Below, piece after piece: positions 45,011 through 53,210 of a stretch of 64,000 bases of DNA. Source of the stretch: Streptomyces sp. CB01201 (lineage in GTDB: Bacteria > Actinomycetota > Actinomycetes > Streptomycetales > Streptomycetaceae); contig NZ_NNBJ01000015.1 of assembly GCF_002803085.1 (NCBI RefSeq), forward strand, positions 62,001-126,000, written 5' to 3'. The first letter of the stretch is position 1. Each line of letters starts with the position of its first letter. A model generated the notes under the pieces. That model was not told the origin of the DNA, searched no databases, and saw nothing but the letters and a program-made list of their open reading frames with translations. The position numbers were made by a program, and so were the translations under genes.

Positions 45011-45085
45011 TCGCGTCGTCCTATCGGGTGATTGTCGGTGCCGCGGCCGCGCCCGCGCGCGTCGGCCGCCGCGGGACGGCGGGAG

Positions 45086-45108
45086 CGGTCGGCCGCACGG
45101 GCCGACCG
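45086..45108. terminator. Bidirectional terminator between convergent genes
   Basis: Perfect 9-bp stem CGGTCGGCC / GGCCGACCG with a 5-nt loop in the 129-nt gap between the 58-aa gene and the convergent membrane protein gene. Confidence 0.6.
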
Positions 45109-45139
45109 CCCGCGCAGCTGCCCGCTGCGGAACGGCCGG

Positions 45140-45712
45140 CTACGGAACGACGACGACCTTGGAGTTGCGGGTCGCGAACGTCCACATCGCGTCCCCGTCC
45201 GCCCGCGTCATGCGGATGCCGCCGGCCTTCTTGCCCGTCTTCGGAATCGTCATCGAGCCGTCGACCGCCGAGCTGAAGCCGATCGCCACGTTCTCGTTGC
45301 TGGCGAACCGCACGACGTGGTCGATGGCGACGCCGTCCGAGCCGGTGATCTTGTTGCCGGTCCGTGAGAGCACCACATACGTGCCCGGCTTCGGGTTGAT
45401 CGCGGACGGCACGACCGCGAAGGTCTTCGGCGTCTTGGCCACGCCCACCAGCCACACCCGCTTCGCGCCGAGCGCGTACACGACCCGGACCCCGGTGCCC
45501 GAGTTCTCCGGCACCGCGAGGTCCGGCTTGCTGGCGGGGGAGCCCGCGGGGGGCAGGTTCGACGGCTTCGCCGACGGGGAGGCGCTGGCGCCCGGGGCCG
45601 CGAGATCGGCGGCCGGAGGCGCGCTCGCCGAGGCCTGGTAGGCGAGGAAGCCGACCACCGCGAGAGCGGCGGCGGTGATCCCGGCCACGAATCCCGTGCT
45701 GCTCCGTGCCAC
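45140..45712 (-). CDS. Membrane-anchored YkuD-like protein lacking the catalytic cysteine
   Basis: 190 aa from GTG 45712, chosen because AAAGGGGAAG lies just upstream; in-frame starts farther back (45742, 45754) are weaker. One membrane helix at about 8-27, then an Ala/Pro/Ser linker to about 70, then a beta-rich domain. The sequence KTFAVVPSAINPKPGTYVV and the end KKAGGIRMTRADGDAMWTFA resemble the L,D-transpeptidase fold, but where active enzymes have GC(I/V)RM this one has GGIRM (164-168), so the nucleophile is gone. Probably a non-catalytic binding or regulatory protein of the envelope. The family assignment is an inference. Confidence 0.6.
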   Translation of the reverse strand: MARSSTGFVAGITAAALAVVGFLAYQASASAPPAADLAAPGASASPSAKPSNLPPAGSPASKPDLAVPENSGTGVRVVYALGAKRVWLVGVAKTPKTFAVVPSAINPKPGTYVVLSRTGNKITGSDGVAIDHVVRFASNENVAIGFSSAVDGSMTIPKTGKKAGGIRMTRADGDAMWTFATRNSKVVVVP

Positions 45713-45821
45713 CTGGGCTTCCCCTTTCGTACGTACATGCATGCCTACGGTCATACCTGCGGCTGACGGTAGCAGCAGGTGACGGCTCGGGCGGGACGCC
45801 GTGCCCCCGTCGGCTTGGTCG

Positions 45822-45827
45822 TAGGCT
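45822..45827 (+). promoter_or_regulatory. Candidate leaderless -10 of tsaB
   Basis: TAGGCT lies 6 nt before the GTG start with no ribosome binding site, identical in sequence and spacing to the element before glmS. Confidence 0.5.
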
Positions 45828-45833
45828 GTTCGC

Positions 45834-46487
45834 GTGCTCCTGCTCGCCGTTGATACCGCCACCCCCGCCGTCACCGTCGCCCTGCACGACGGGACCTCCG
45901 TCGTCGCCGAGGCCCGCCAGGTCGACGCCCGCCGGCACGGGGAACTGCTGCTGCCCGCCGTCGACCGGGTACTCGCCGAGGCCGGACTGGCCCTCGACGC
46001 CGTGACGGACCTGGTCGTCGGCGTCGGTCCCGGCCCCTACACCGGCCTCCGCGTCGGCCTCGTCACCGCCGCGACGTTCGGCTCGGTGCTCGGCGTGCCC
46101 GTGCACGGCCTGTGCACCCTGGACGGACTCGCCTACGCCTCCGGCATCGAGGGCCCCTTCGTGGTCGCCACGGACGCCCGCCGCAAGGAGGTCTACTGGG
46201 CCCGCTACGACGACTTCCGCACCCGTGCGGGCGAGCCGTCCGTCGACCGGCCCGGCGACATCGCCGAGGAGCTGAGCGGCCTGCCGGTCGTCGGCCAGGG
46301 CGCGGTGCTGTACCCGGAGGCGTTCCCCGAGGCGCGCGGCCCCGAGCACCAGTCGGCGGGCGCGCTCGCCGCGCTGGCCGCCGAGAAGCTCGCCGCGGGC
46401 TCGGAGTTCCTGCCGCCGACACCGCTGTACCTGCGCCGCCCGGACGCGCAGGTGCCCAAGAACTACAAGGTGGTCACCCCCAAGTGA
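45834..46487 (+). CDS. tsaB: tRNA t6A37 biosynthesis protein TsaB
   Basis: Dimerisation partner of TsaD in t6A synthesis. 217 aa, GTG start. ASKHA-type fold with LLAVDTATPAVTVAL and the GVGPGPYTGLRVG motif. The stop overlaps the rimI start (GTGA). The order tsaB-rimI-tsaD is the common actinobacterial one. Confidence 0.94.
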   Translation: MLLLAVDTATPAVTVALHDGTSVVAEARQVDARRHGELLLPAVDRVLAEAGLALDAVTDLVVGVGPGPYTGLRVGLVTAATFGSVLGVPVHGLCTLDGLAYASGIEGPFVVATDARRKEVYWARYDDFRTRAGEPSVDRPGDIAEELSGLPVVGQGAVLYPEAFPEARGPEHQSAGALAALAAEKLAAGSEFLPPTPLYLRRPDAQVPKNYKVVTPK

Positions 46488-46981
46488 CCGGGGCCGTACT
46501 GCGCGAGATGCGCTGGTGGGACATCGGGCCCGTGCTCGACCTCGAACACGAGCTGTTCCCCGAGGACGCCTGGTCGGCCGGGATGTTCTGGTCCGAGCTC
46601 GCGCACGCGCGCGGGCCGGGCGCCACCCGCCGTTATGTGGTCGCCGAGGACGAGCGGGGGCGGCTGGTCGGATACGCCGGGCTCGCCGCCGCGGGGGACC
46701 TCGCGGACGTCCAGACCATCGCCGCCGCCCGCGACCAGTGGGGCACCGGTCTCGGCGCCCGCCTCCTGACCGACCTGCTCAAGCACGCCACCGCCTTCGA
46801 ATGCGACGAGGTCCTGCTCGAAGTGCGTGTGGACAACACCCGGGCCCAGAAGCTCTACGAGCGCTTCGGCTTCGAGCCCATCGGCTTCCGCCGCGGCTAC
46901 TACCAGCCGGGCAATGTGGACGCGCTCGTGATGCGACTGACCGTCCAGGAATACGTCCAAGGAACAGAAGAGACTGACTGA
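46484..46981 (+). CDS. rimI: Ribosomal protein S18-alanine N-acetyltransferase
   Basis: GNAT acetyltransferase, 165 aa, GTG start inside the tsaB stop. Acetyl-CoA loop in RDQWGTGLGARLL, then LEVRVDNTRAQKLYERFGFEPIGFRRGYY, the RimI hallmark. In actinobacteria the true substrate may be broader than S18. Its stop overlaps the tsaD start. Confidence 0.92.
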   Translation: MTGAVLREMRWWDIGPVLDLEHELFPEDAWSAGMFWSELAHARGPGATRRYVVAEDERGRLVGYAGLAAAGDLADVQTIAAARDQWGTGLGARLLTDLLKHATAFECDEVLLEVRVDNTRAQKLYERFGFEPIGFRRGYYQPGNVDALVMRLTVQEYVQGTEETD

Positions 46982-48126
46982 TGGCTGACGAACCGCTCGT
47001 ACTGGGCATCGAGACCTCCTGCGACGAGACCGGCGTCGGCATCGTGCGCGGTACCACCCTGCTCGCCGACGCCGTGGCCTCCAGCGTGGACACCCATGCC
47101 CGGTTCGGTGGCGTGGTCCCCGAGATCGCCTCGCGCGCCCACCTCGAAGCGATGGTCCCGACCATCGAGCGCGCCCTGAAGACCGCCGGCATCTCCGCGC
47201 GGGACCTCGACGGCATCGCGGTCACCGCCGGGCCCGGGCTGGCGGGCGCGCTGCTCGTCGGCGTCTCGGCCGCCAAGGCGTACGCGTACGCCCTGAACAA
47301 GCCGCTGTACGGGGTCAACCACCTCGCCTCGCACATCTGCGTCGACCAGCTGGAGCACGGACCGCTGCCCGAGCCGACGATGGCTCTGCTGGTGTCCGGC
47401 GGCCACTCCTCGCTGCTGCTCGCGCCCGACATCACCTCCGACGTCCGCCCGATGGGCGCCACCATCGACGACGCGGCCGGCGAGGCCTTCGACAAGATCG
47501 CCCGGGTGCTCAACCTCGGCTTCCCCGGCGGCCCGGTCATCGACCGCCTCGCCAAGGAGGGCGACCCCAGGGCGATCGCCTTCCCGCGCGGCCTGACCGG
47601 CCCGCGCGACCCGGCGTACGACTTCTCCTTCTCCGGTCTGAAGACCGCCGTGGCCCGCTGGATCGAGGCCAAGCGCAACGCGGGCGAGGAGGTGCCGGTG
47701 CGGGACGTGGCCGCGTCCTTCCAGGAGGCCGTGGCGGACGTACTGACCCGCAAGGCCGTACGGGCCTGCAAGGACGAGGGCGTCGACCACCTGATGATCG
47801 GCGGCGGCGTGGCCGCCAACTCCCGGCTGCGCGCGCTGGCCCAGGAGCGCTGCGAGCGGGCCGGGATCCGGCTGCGGGTGCCGCGGCCCGGCCTGTGCAC
47901 GGACAACGGCGCGATGGTCGCGGCCCTCGGCGCGGAGATGGTGGCCAGGAACCGGCCCGCCTCCGACCTGGAGCTCTCGGCGGACTCCTCGCTGCCGGTG
48001 ACCGAGCCGCACGTACCGGGCGCGGCACACGAACCGGGTGGGGCGCACGAACCGGGTGGGGCGCACGCCCACCCGCACGATCACGACCACGTGCACGAGG
48101 TCAGCAAGAAGAACCTGTACTCATGA
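46981..48126 (+). CDS. tsaD: tRNA t6A37 threonylcarbamoyltransferase TsaD with His-rich tail
   Basis: Catalytic subunit transferring the threonylcarbamoyl group to A37 of ANN-decoding tRNAs. 381 aa. Metal ligands His114 and His118 in NHLASH; DDAAGEAFDKIAR and GGVAANSRLR follow. Residues about 345-381 form an added tail with two AHEPGG-type repeats and a run rich in His and Asp (HAHPHDHDHVHE), which could bind metal. Coupled to rimI by a one-base overlap and to the next gene by ATGA. Confidence 0.94.
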   Translation: MADEPLVLGIETSCDETGVGIVRGTTLLADAVASSVDTHARFGGVVPEIASRAHLEAMVPTIERALKTAGISARDLDGIAVTAGPGLAGALLVGVSAAKAYAYALNKPLYGVNHLASHICVDQLEHGPLPEPTMALLVSGGHSSLLLAPDITSDVRPMGATIDDAAGEAFDKIARVLNLGFPGGPVIDRLAKEGDPRAIAFPRGLTGPRDPAYDFSFSGLKTAVARWIEAKRNAGEEVPVRDVAASFQEAVADVLTRKAVRACKDEGVDHLMIGGGVAANSRLRALAQERCERAGIRLRVPRPGLCTDNGAMVAALGAEMVARNRPASDLELSADSSLPVTEPHVPGAAHEPGGAHEPGGAHAHPHDHDHVHEVSKKNLYS

Positions 48127-48386
48127 CCGTCGCCCTGATGTGGGAGGCCCGGGCCGCCGAGGGCCGGGGTCCCGAGCTGCTGGACTGGGTCCGCGAACAC
48201 CCGGTGGCCGGTCCGCCGCTGCGCCGCGAGATCCTGCGCGCGCCCGGCGACCGGGTCCTGGTGATCACCTGGTGGGACGCGCCCTACGACGCCGACCTGC
48301 CCGAACTCCCGGAACCGGCAGGGGAGTTGGTGGCCCGGCCGGTGCATCGCTGGCGCTTCGAGTCGCTCGGGACGCCGGACGCCTGA
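48123..48386 (+). CDS. Hypothetical protein coupled to tsaD
   Basis: 87 aa, not recognised. Starts within the tsaD stop (ATGA overlap), so it is translated with it. Contains DRVLVITWWDAP and an overall small alpha/beta composition resembling a dimeric ferredoxin-like fold, which is only a guess. G/C-biased third positions support a real gene. Confidence 0.75.
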   Translation: MTVALMWEARAAEGRGPELLDWVREHPVAGPPLRREILRAPGDRVLVITWWDAPYDADLPELPEPAGELVARPVHRWRFESLGTPDA

Positions 48387-48440
48387 GCCTTCCTGGGTCG
48401 GTATCGCTGCGCCGTCTGATCGCTTCAGGCAACCCTGTGA

Positions 48441-48483
48441 CCGTTTCTGGCATCAAGCTATGAGTAGCTGATGACAGAAACGG
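48441..48483 (+). promoter_or_regulatory. 43-nt imperfect inverted repeat before the deacetylase start
   Basis: Outer arms CCGTTTCTG (48441) and CAGAAACGG (to 48483) pair perfectly; inner arms CATCA-A-GCTA and TAGC-TGATG continue the pairing with only small bulges, around a 4-nt loop. It ends 12 nt before the ATG of the NodB lipoprotein gene. It could be an operator for a dimeric regulator or an RNA hairpin controlling translation. Confidence 0.6.
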
Positions 48484-48495
48484 GCGGTATTGGAC

Positions 48496-49347
48496 ATGGG
48501 TTGGCTCGTGCGCAAGAAGGCGGTCGGTGCGGCTCTCTTCGGTCTGCTGATGGTCGCGGGGTGCTCGTCCGGCGGCGGATCGGGCAGCACCCCCTCCGCG
48601 TCCGCCCCGTCCGGCAAGGCGAGCGGTACGCCCTCGAAGGCGTCCCCGAGCGATGACGCGGCCGCCACCGGGGCCGCGTACCGCAAGTGGGGCCTCAAGC
48701 CGTTCGCCGCACCGCCCGCGCCGCCCGCCGAGAAGCCGGTGCACGGCAAGCCCGGCGAGGTCCCGGTGGTGAGCGACATCCCCACCAAGGAGAAGATCGT
48801 CTTCGTGACCTTCGACGACGGGGCCGAGAAGGACCCCAAGTTCGTCGAGATGATGCGGGACCTGAAGATCCCGTTCACGATGTTCCTGACCGATGACATC
48901 ATTCGCGGCGATTACGGCTACTTCAAGCCGCTGCAAGAGCTCGGGAACTCCATAGAGAACCACACGCTCTCGCACCCCAATATGCGCACGCTCGGCGAGG
49001 CCGCGCAGAAGAACGAGATATGCACCCAGGAGAAGAAACTGGGCAAGGAGTACGGCAAGGCGCCCCGGCTCTTCCGGCCCCCGTACGGCAACTGGAACGA
49101 GAACACCCGCGCCGCCGCCAAGTCCTGCGACGTCCAGGCGATGGTGCTGTGGCGCGAGTCGATGCAGATAACCAACATGCAGTACCAGCGCGGCGACAAG
49201 AAACTGCACCCCGGCGACATCATCCTCGCGCACTTCCGCGGCCCCAAGGAACTCAAGGGCACGTCCATGACGGAGATGACCGCGAACATGCTCCGCCACA
49301 TCCAGGAGCAGGGCTTCACGGTGGCCCGCCTGGAGGACTACGTCTAG
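48496..49347 (+). CDS. Polysaccharide deacetylase (NodB) lipoprotein, paralogue 1
   Basis: Probable surface deacetylase of peptidoglycan or another glycan. 283 aa from ATG 48496 (TTG 48490 also possible). Lipoprotein signal: RKK, hydrophobic core, lipobox MVAGC (Cys23). NodB motifs: TFDDG (105-109), metal-binding HTLSH, RPPYGN, and HFRG near the end. The motif 1 context DDGAEKDP is shared with a second copy at 56318-57223, as is the VARLEDYV end. An unusual inverted repeat lies just upstream. Confidence 0.9.
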   Translation: MGWLVRKKAVGAALFGLLMVAGCSSGGGSGSTPSASAPSGKASGTPSKASPSDDAAATGAAYRKWGLKPFAAPPAPPAEKPVHGKPGEVPVVSDIPTKEKIVFVTFDDGAEKDPKFVEMMRDLKIPFTMFLTDDIIRGDYGYFKPLQELGNSIENHTLSHPNMRTLGEAAQKNEICTQEKKLGKEYGKAPRLFRPPYGNWNENTRAAAKSCDVQAMVLWRESMQITNMQYQRGDKKLHPGDIILAHFRGPKELKGTSMTEMTANMLRHIQEQGFTVARLEDYV

Positions 49348-49485
49348 GACGAACTGGACGTACGTGACGTCCCGGAAAAGGCGCTGCCGGCACGGGAAGG
49401 CGCCGGGAATTCCGAAGGCGCCGGAACAACAAAGAAGGCAAGGAGCCCGTACTCTCCTCGCCACTATCAAGATATAGCGCACCGG

Positions 49486-49505
49486 GGGGCTTGCGGCAAG
49501 GCCCC
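49486..49505. promoter_or_regulatory. Rifamycin-associated element (RAE)
   Basis: GGGGCTTGCGGCAAGGCCCC, an inverted repeat matching the published RAE that precedes rifamycin-inactivation and helR genes in actinomycetes and is needed for their induction by rifamycins. It sits about 60 nt before the helR-type start with a possible -10 (GATATAG) just upstream. Confidence 0.85.
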
Positions 49506-49565
49506 CATCGTGCCGCAGAATCACTGGCCTCGGGCCAGTACCTGCGGAATTGGGAGATTCACGAA

Positions 49566-51746
49566 GTGCGTGTGCAGTTGTCGGTTCCTGGATCCTCCAG
49601 CGCGTTCGACCTTCCCGACCGTCTTGCCGCCAAGGCCGATCCGGCGCTGATCGGGGGCGACGAGCGGCACTTCGCCGCCATCGCCCGCACCCTCGACCAA
49701 ACGATCACCGAACTCTCCGCCCGCCTCGACGAGCTGCGCCGGTCGCCCGGCGGCATCGGCCGGGCCGCCATGGACCGGGACATCGAGGTCCACCAGCTGA
49801 CCGGCCGGCTGCGCACCCTGCGCCGCTTCGGCCTGGACCTCTGCCTCGGCCGCATCGTCGCCGCCGACACCTCCGAGCCCCTCTACATCGGCCGGCTCGG
49901 GCTCACCGACAGCGAGGGCCGCCGGCTCCTCGTCGACTGGCGCTCGCCCGCGGCCGAGCCGTTCTTCGCGGCCACCCACGCCGGCCCGATGGGCCTCGCG
50001 AGCCGCCGCCGCTACCGCTGGACCGCGGGCCGGATCAGCGACTACTGGGACGAGGTCTTCAGCGCCGACGGCCTCGAAGGACACGCGGCCCTCGACGACC
50101 AGTCCGCGTTCATCGCCAGCCTCGGCACCAACCGCTCGGCCCGGATGCGTGACGTCCTGTCCACCATCCAGGCCGACCAGGACGCCATCATCCGGGCCGG
50201 TTCGCGCGGCGCTCTCGTCGTCGACGGGGGCCCCGGCACCGGCAAGACCGTCGTCGCCCTGCACCGCTCGGCGTACCTGCTCTACTCCGACCCGCGCCTG
50301 GGCCACCGGCGCGGCGGCGTCCTCTTCGTCGGGCCGCACCGCCCCTACCTGGACTATGTCGCCGATGTGCTGCCCAGCCTCGGCGAGGAGGGCGTCCAGA
50401 CCTGCATCCTGCGCGACCTCGTCACCGAGGGGGCCGACGCCGAGCAGGAGGGCGATCCGGAGGTGGCCCGCCTCAAGGCGTCCGCCGACATGGTGGGGGC
50501 CATCGAGAAGGCCGTCGCCTTCTACGAGGAGCCGCCCACCGCCGCCCTGACCGTCACCACCCCGTGGGCCGACGTCCGGCTCACCGCCGACGACTGGGCG
50601 GAGGCCTTCGCGGCCCCCGGCCCCGGCACCCCGCACAACGAGGGGCGCGAGCTGGTCCGGGAGGCACTGGTGACGATCCTGCTCGACCAGTACGACGGCG
50701 ACGACGTCCCGCCCGCGGAGTTCCGCAAGGCGCTGCTCCAGGACCGTGACCTCGCCGAGGCGCTCGGCAGCGCCTGGCCGCTGCTCGAAGCGGCCGACAT
50801 CGTGGGAGACCTGTGGACGGTGCCGGCCTATCTGCGGATGTGCGCGCCGTGGCTCGGCCCCGACGACGTACGCCGACTGCGGCGCCCGGACCCGGGGGCC
50901 TGGACCGTGTCCGACCTGCCGCTCCTGGACGCGGCCCGGCAGCGGCTCGGCGACCCGGAGGCGGAGCGGCGCAGGCGGCGGCACGAGGCGCTGGTCGCCG
51001 CCGAGCGCGAGCGGATGTCGGGGGTCATCGACGAGATCATCTCCGCGTCCAACTTCCAGTCGGCGGGCGACGAGAGCGAAGGCGCGCTGCGGATGCTGCG
51101 CGGCAAGGACCTCCAGGACACCCTGATCGACGACAGCGCCCTGCCCGCCGCCGAACCCGACCTCCTGGCCGGCCCGTTCGCGCACATCGTCGTCGACGAG
51201 GCGCAGGAGCTCACGGACGCGGAGTGGCAGATGCTGCTGCTGCGCTGTCCGTCCCGGAGCTTCACCATCGTCGGTGACCGGGCCCAGGCCCGGCACGGGT
51301 TCACCGAGTCGTGGCGCGAACGCCTGGAGCGGATCGGGCTCGACCGGGTCGAGGTGGCCTCGCTCAGCATCAACTACCGCACCCCGGAGGAGGTGATGGC
51401 GGAGGCCGAGCCGGTCATCCGGGCCGCGCTGCCCGACGCCAACGTACCCACGTCCATCCGCAGCGGCGGCGTCCCCGTCGGCCACGGCTCCGCCGCCGAC
51501 CTCGACACGGTCCTGGAGACCTGGCTCGCCGGGCACGACGACGGGATCGCGTGTGTCATCGGGGCTCCGGGCTTCCGGCCCACCCCGCGCGTGCGGTCGC
51601 TGACGCCGGAGCTGTCCAAGGGGCTCGAATTCGATCTGGTCGTCCTCGTCGACCCGGAGCGGTTCGGCGAGGGCATCGAGGGGGCGGTGGACCGGTATGT
51701 CGCGATGACCCGGGCGACCCAGCGGCTCGTCGTCCTCACGAGCTGA
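49566..51746 (+). CDS. helR: HelR-type helicase, RNA polymerase recycling / rifamycin resistance
   Basis: Superfamily 1 ATPase of the HelD-like HelR group, which displaces rifamycins from RNA polymerase and gives low-level resistance. 726 aa from GTG 49566 (GGGAG upstream). N-terminal coiled-coil region about 33-95, P-loop GGPGTGKT (221-228), Walker B-like IVVDEAQELTD, SINYRTPEEV and the C-terminal VAMTRATQRLVVL. The upstream RAE supports HelR over a generic HelD. Known HelR proteins have similar length and order. Standalone gene between a deacetylase and a YCII protein. Confidence 0.88.
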   Translation: MRVQLSVPGSSSAFDLPDRLAAKADPALIGGDERHFAAIARTLDQTITELSARLDELRRSPGGIGRAAMDRDIEVHQLTGRLRTLRRFGLDLCLGRIVAADTSEPLYIGRLGLTDSEGRRLLVDWRSPAAEPFFAATHAGPMGLASRRRYRWTAGRISDYWDEVFSADGLEGHAALDDQSAFIASLGTNRSARMRDVLSTIQADQDAIIRAGSRGALVVDGGPGTGKTVVALHRSAYLLYSDPRLGHRRGGVLFVGPHRPYLDYVADVLPSLGEEGVQTCILRDLVTEGADAEQEGDPEVARLKASADMVGAIEKAVAFYEEPPTAALTVTTPWADVRLTADDWAEAFAAPGPGTPHNEGRELVREALVTILLDQYDGDDVPPAEFRKALLQDRDLAEALGSAWPLLEAADIVGDLWTVPAYLRMCAPWLGPDDVRRLRRPDPGAWTVSDLPLLDAARQRLGDPEAERRRRRHEALVAAERERMSGVIDEIISASNFQSAGDESEGALRMLRGKDLQDTLIDDSALPAAEPDLLAGPFAHIVVDEAQELTDAEWQMLLLRCPSRSFTIVGDRAQARHGFTESWRERLERIGLDRVEVASLSINYRTPEEVMAEAEPVIRAALPDANVPTSIRSGGVPVGHGSAADLDTVLETWLAGHDDGIACVIGAPGFRPTPRVRSLTPELSKGLEFDLVVLVDPERFGEGIEGAVDRYVAMTRATQRLVVLTS

Positions 51747-51928
51747 GGCCCGGGTGCGACCGGCCCGGAAGGGCGCTCCCGAAAAAAGTTCGGCGGATTC
51801 TCCCGGCGGTGTCGATCCGGCCGTCTCCCGTTCGACGCAAGGGTGAGAGGCGGGGAAGGACCCCCGCACCGCACGGGGTGCACCCGTACGGGATCCGCAC
51901 AGCACGCAGAACAGAACGGAGAACGGCC

Positions 51929-52285
51929 ATGCCGCGCTACCTGACGATGGTCCGCATCGACGAGAACAACACCCCCGCCAGCGGCGTCACCCCGGAGCTC
52001 ATGGAGCGGATGGGCGATCTGATCGGCGAGATGACCAAGGCCGGCGTGCTGCTCGACACCGCCGGGCTCACCCCGTCCGCCGAGGGCGCCCGGGTGCGCT
52101 GGAACCACGGCGAGCTGACGGTCACCGACGGCCCGTTCACCGAGTCCAAGGAGGTCGTGGGCGGTTACGCGATGATCCAGGCCAAGGACAAGGCCGAGGC
52201 GATCGAATGGGCCTCTCGCTTCGTCAAGATCCACGGGGAGGGCTGGGACATCACCTCCGAGGTGCGCGAGGTGGTCGAGGGCTGA
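51929..52285 (+). CDS. YCII-related domain protein
   Basis: 118 aa, the small family often found near ECF sigma factor genes. Ferredoxin-like fold with YLTMVRIDEN at the start and the conserved DGPFTESKEVVGGY block about 70-84. ATG with ACGGAGAACGG upstream. Function unknown. No sigma factor gene is adjacent here. Confidence 0.88.
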   Translation: MPRYLTMVRIDENNTPASGVTPELMERMGDLIGEMTKAGVLLDTAGLTPSAEGARVRWNHGELTVTDGPFTESKEVVGGYAMIQAKDKAEAIEWASRFVKIHGEGWDITSEVREVVEG

Positions 52286-52299
52286 GCCCTGTGGGACGC

Positions 52300-52321
52300 G
52301 GCCGGGGCCTCGGCCCCGGCC
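52300..52321 (+). terminator. Terminator after the YCII gene
   Basis: 10-bp stem GGCCGGGGCC / GGCCCCGGCC with a 2-nt centre (in practice a 4-nt loop), 15 nt after the stop. Confidence 0.65.
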
Positions 52322-52447
52322 ACCGGGAAATGTTGCCGGGCGCCGGGCCCGGTGCTGTGCTGGAAAGCGCGATGAGTTTCGCGCGGGGTCCCGGTCTACC
52401 TGTTGACGCCGCCCGCACGGGGCCCGGCAACGGCTAGGAGGCCGACG

Positions 52448-52924
52448 ATGTCCGCGCAGATCACGCAGAAGATCACCACCTTCCTCTGGTTCGACGGCCA
52501 GGCCGAGGAAGCGGCCGAGCACTACGTCTCCATCTTCGGCGGCGACTCGCGCGTCGCGTCGGTCACGCACTTCCCGGCGTCCGCGCCCGGCGAGACCGGC
52601 TCGGTCATGACGGTCGAGTTCGTCATCGCGGGCCAGCGCTTCATCGCCCTCAACGGCGGCCCCCAGTTCACCTTCAGCGAGGCGATCTCGCTCTCGGTGG
52701 GCTGCTCGGACCAGGAGGAGATCGACCGGTTCTGGACGCGGCTCGGAGCGGGCGGCGAAGAGGGCCCGTGCGGCTGGCTGAAGGACAAGTACGGGCTCTC
52801 GTGGCAGATCGTCCCGGCCGAACTGCCCGAGCTGCTCGGCCAGGGCGCGGAGAAGACCGAGCGGGTCATGGCCGCGGTCATGGGCATGAAGAAGATCGAC
52901 CTCCAAGCCGTGCGGGACGCGTGA
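52448..52924 (+). CDS. VOC superfamily (PhnB-like) protein
   Basis: 158 aa glyoxalase/bleomycin-resistance fold of the PhnB group, often annotated 3-demethylubiquinone methyltransferase by old homology. ITTFLWFDGQAEEAAEHYVSIFG at the start and GWLKDKYGLSWQIVP near residue 112 are typical. AGGAGG precedes the ATG. The next gene begins 4 nt after its stop. Confidence 0.88.
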   Translation: MSAQITQKITTFLWFDGQAEEAAEHYVSIFGGDSRVASVTHFPASAPGETGSVMTVEFVIAGQRFIALNGGPQFTFSEAISLSVGCSDQEEIDRFWTRLGAGGEEGPCGWLKDKYGLSWQIVPAELPELLGQGAEKTERVMAAVMGMKKIDLQAVRDA

Positions 52925-52928
52925 CCCG

Positions 52929-53210
52929 GTGTCCCGGCGAATCGACCGTGAGTTCACCGCCGAGCTGGTCAAGAGCCCGAACGAGGGCGGCTGGACGTAC
53001 GTCGTCTGGCCCGGGTCCGCGGAGTTCTTCGGCACCCGGGGTCTGGTGAAGGTCAGCGGAACCGTCGACGGGCATCCGTTCCGCAGCTCGTTCATGGCGC
53101 TCGGCGACGGCACCCACAAGCTGCCTGTGAAGGCCGAGGTGCGCAAGGCGGTCGGCAAGGAGGCGGGGGACACCGTGACCGTGCGCCTGACGGAGCGTCT
53201 CGACGGCTGA
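52929..53210 (+). CDS. DUF1905 protein
   Basis: 93 aa beta-rich DUF1905 domain (FTAELVKSPNEGGWTYVVWPGSAEFFGTRG, then KVSGTVDGHPFRSSFM and GDTVTVRL). GTG start 4 nt after the VOC gene, so probably cotranscribed. Function unknown. Confidence 0.88.
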   Translation: MSRRIDREFTAELVKSPNEGGWTYVVWPGSAEFFGTRGLVKVSGTVDGHPFRSSFMALGDGTHKLPVKAEVRKAVGKEAGDTVTVRLTERLDG

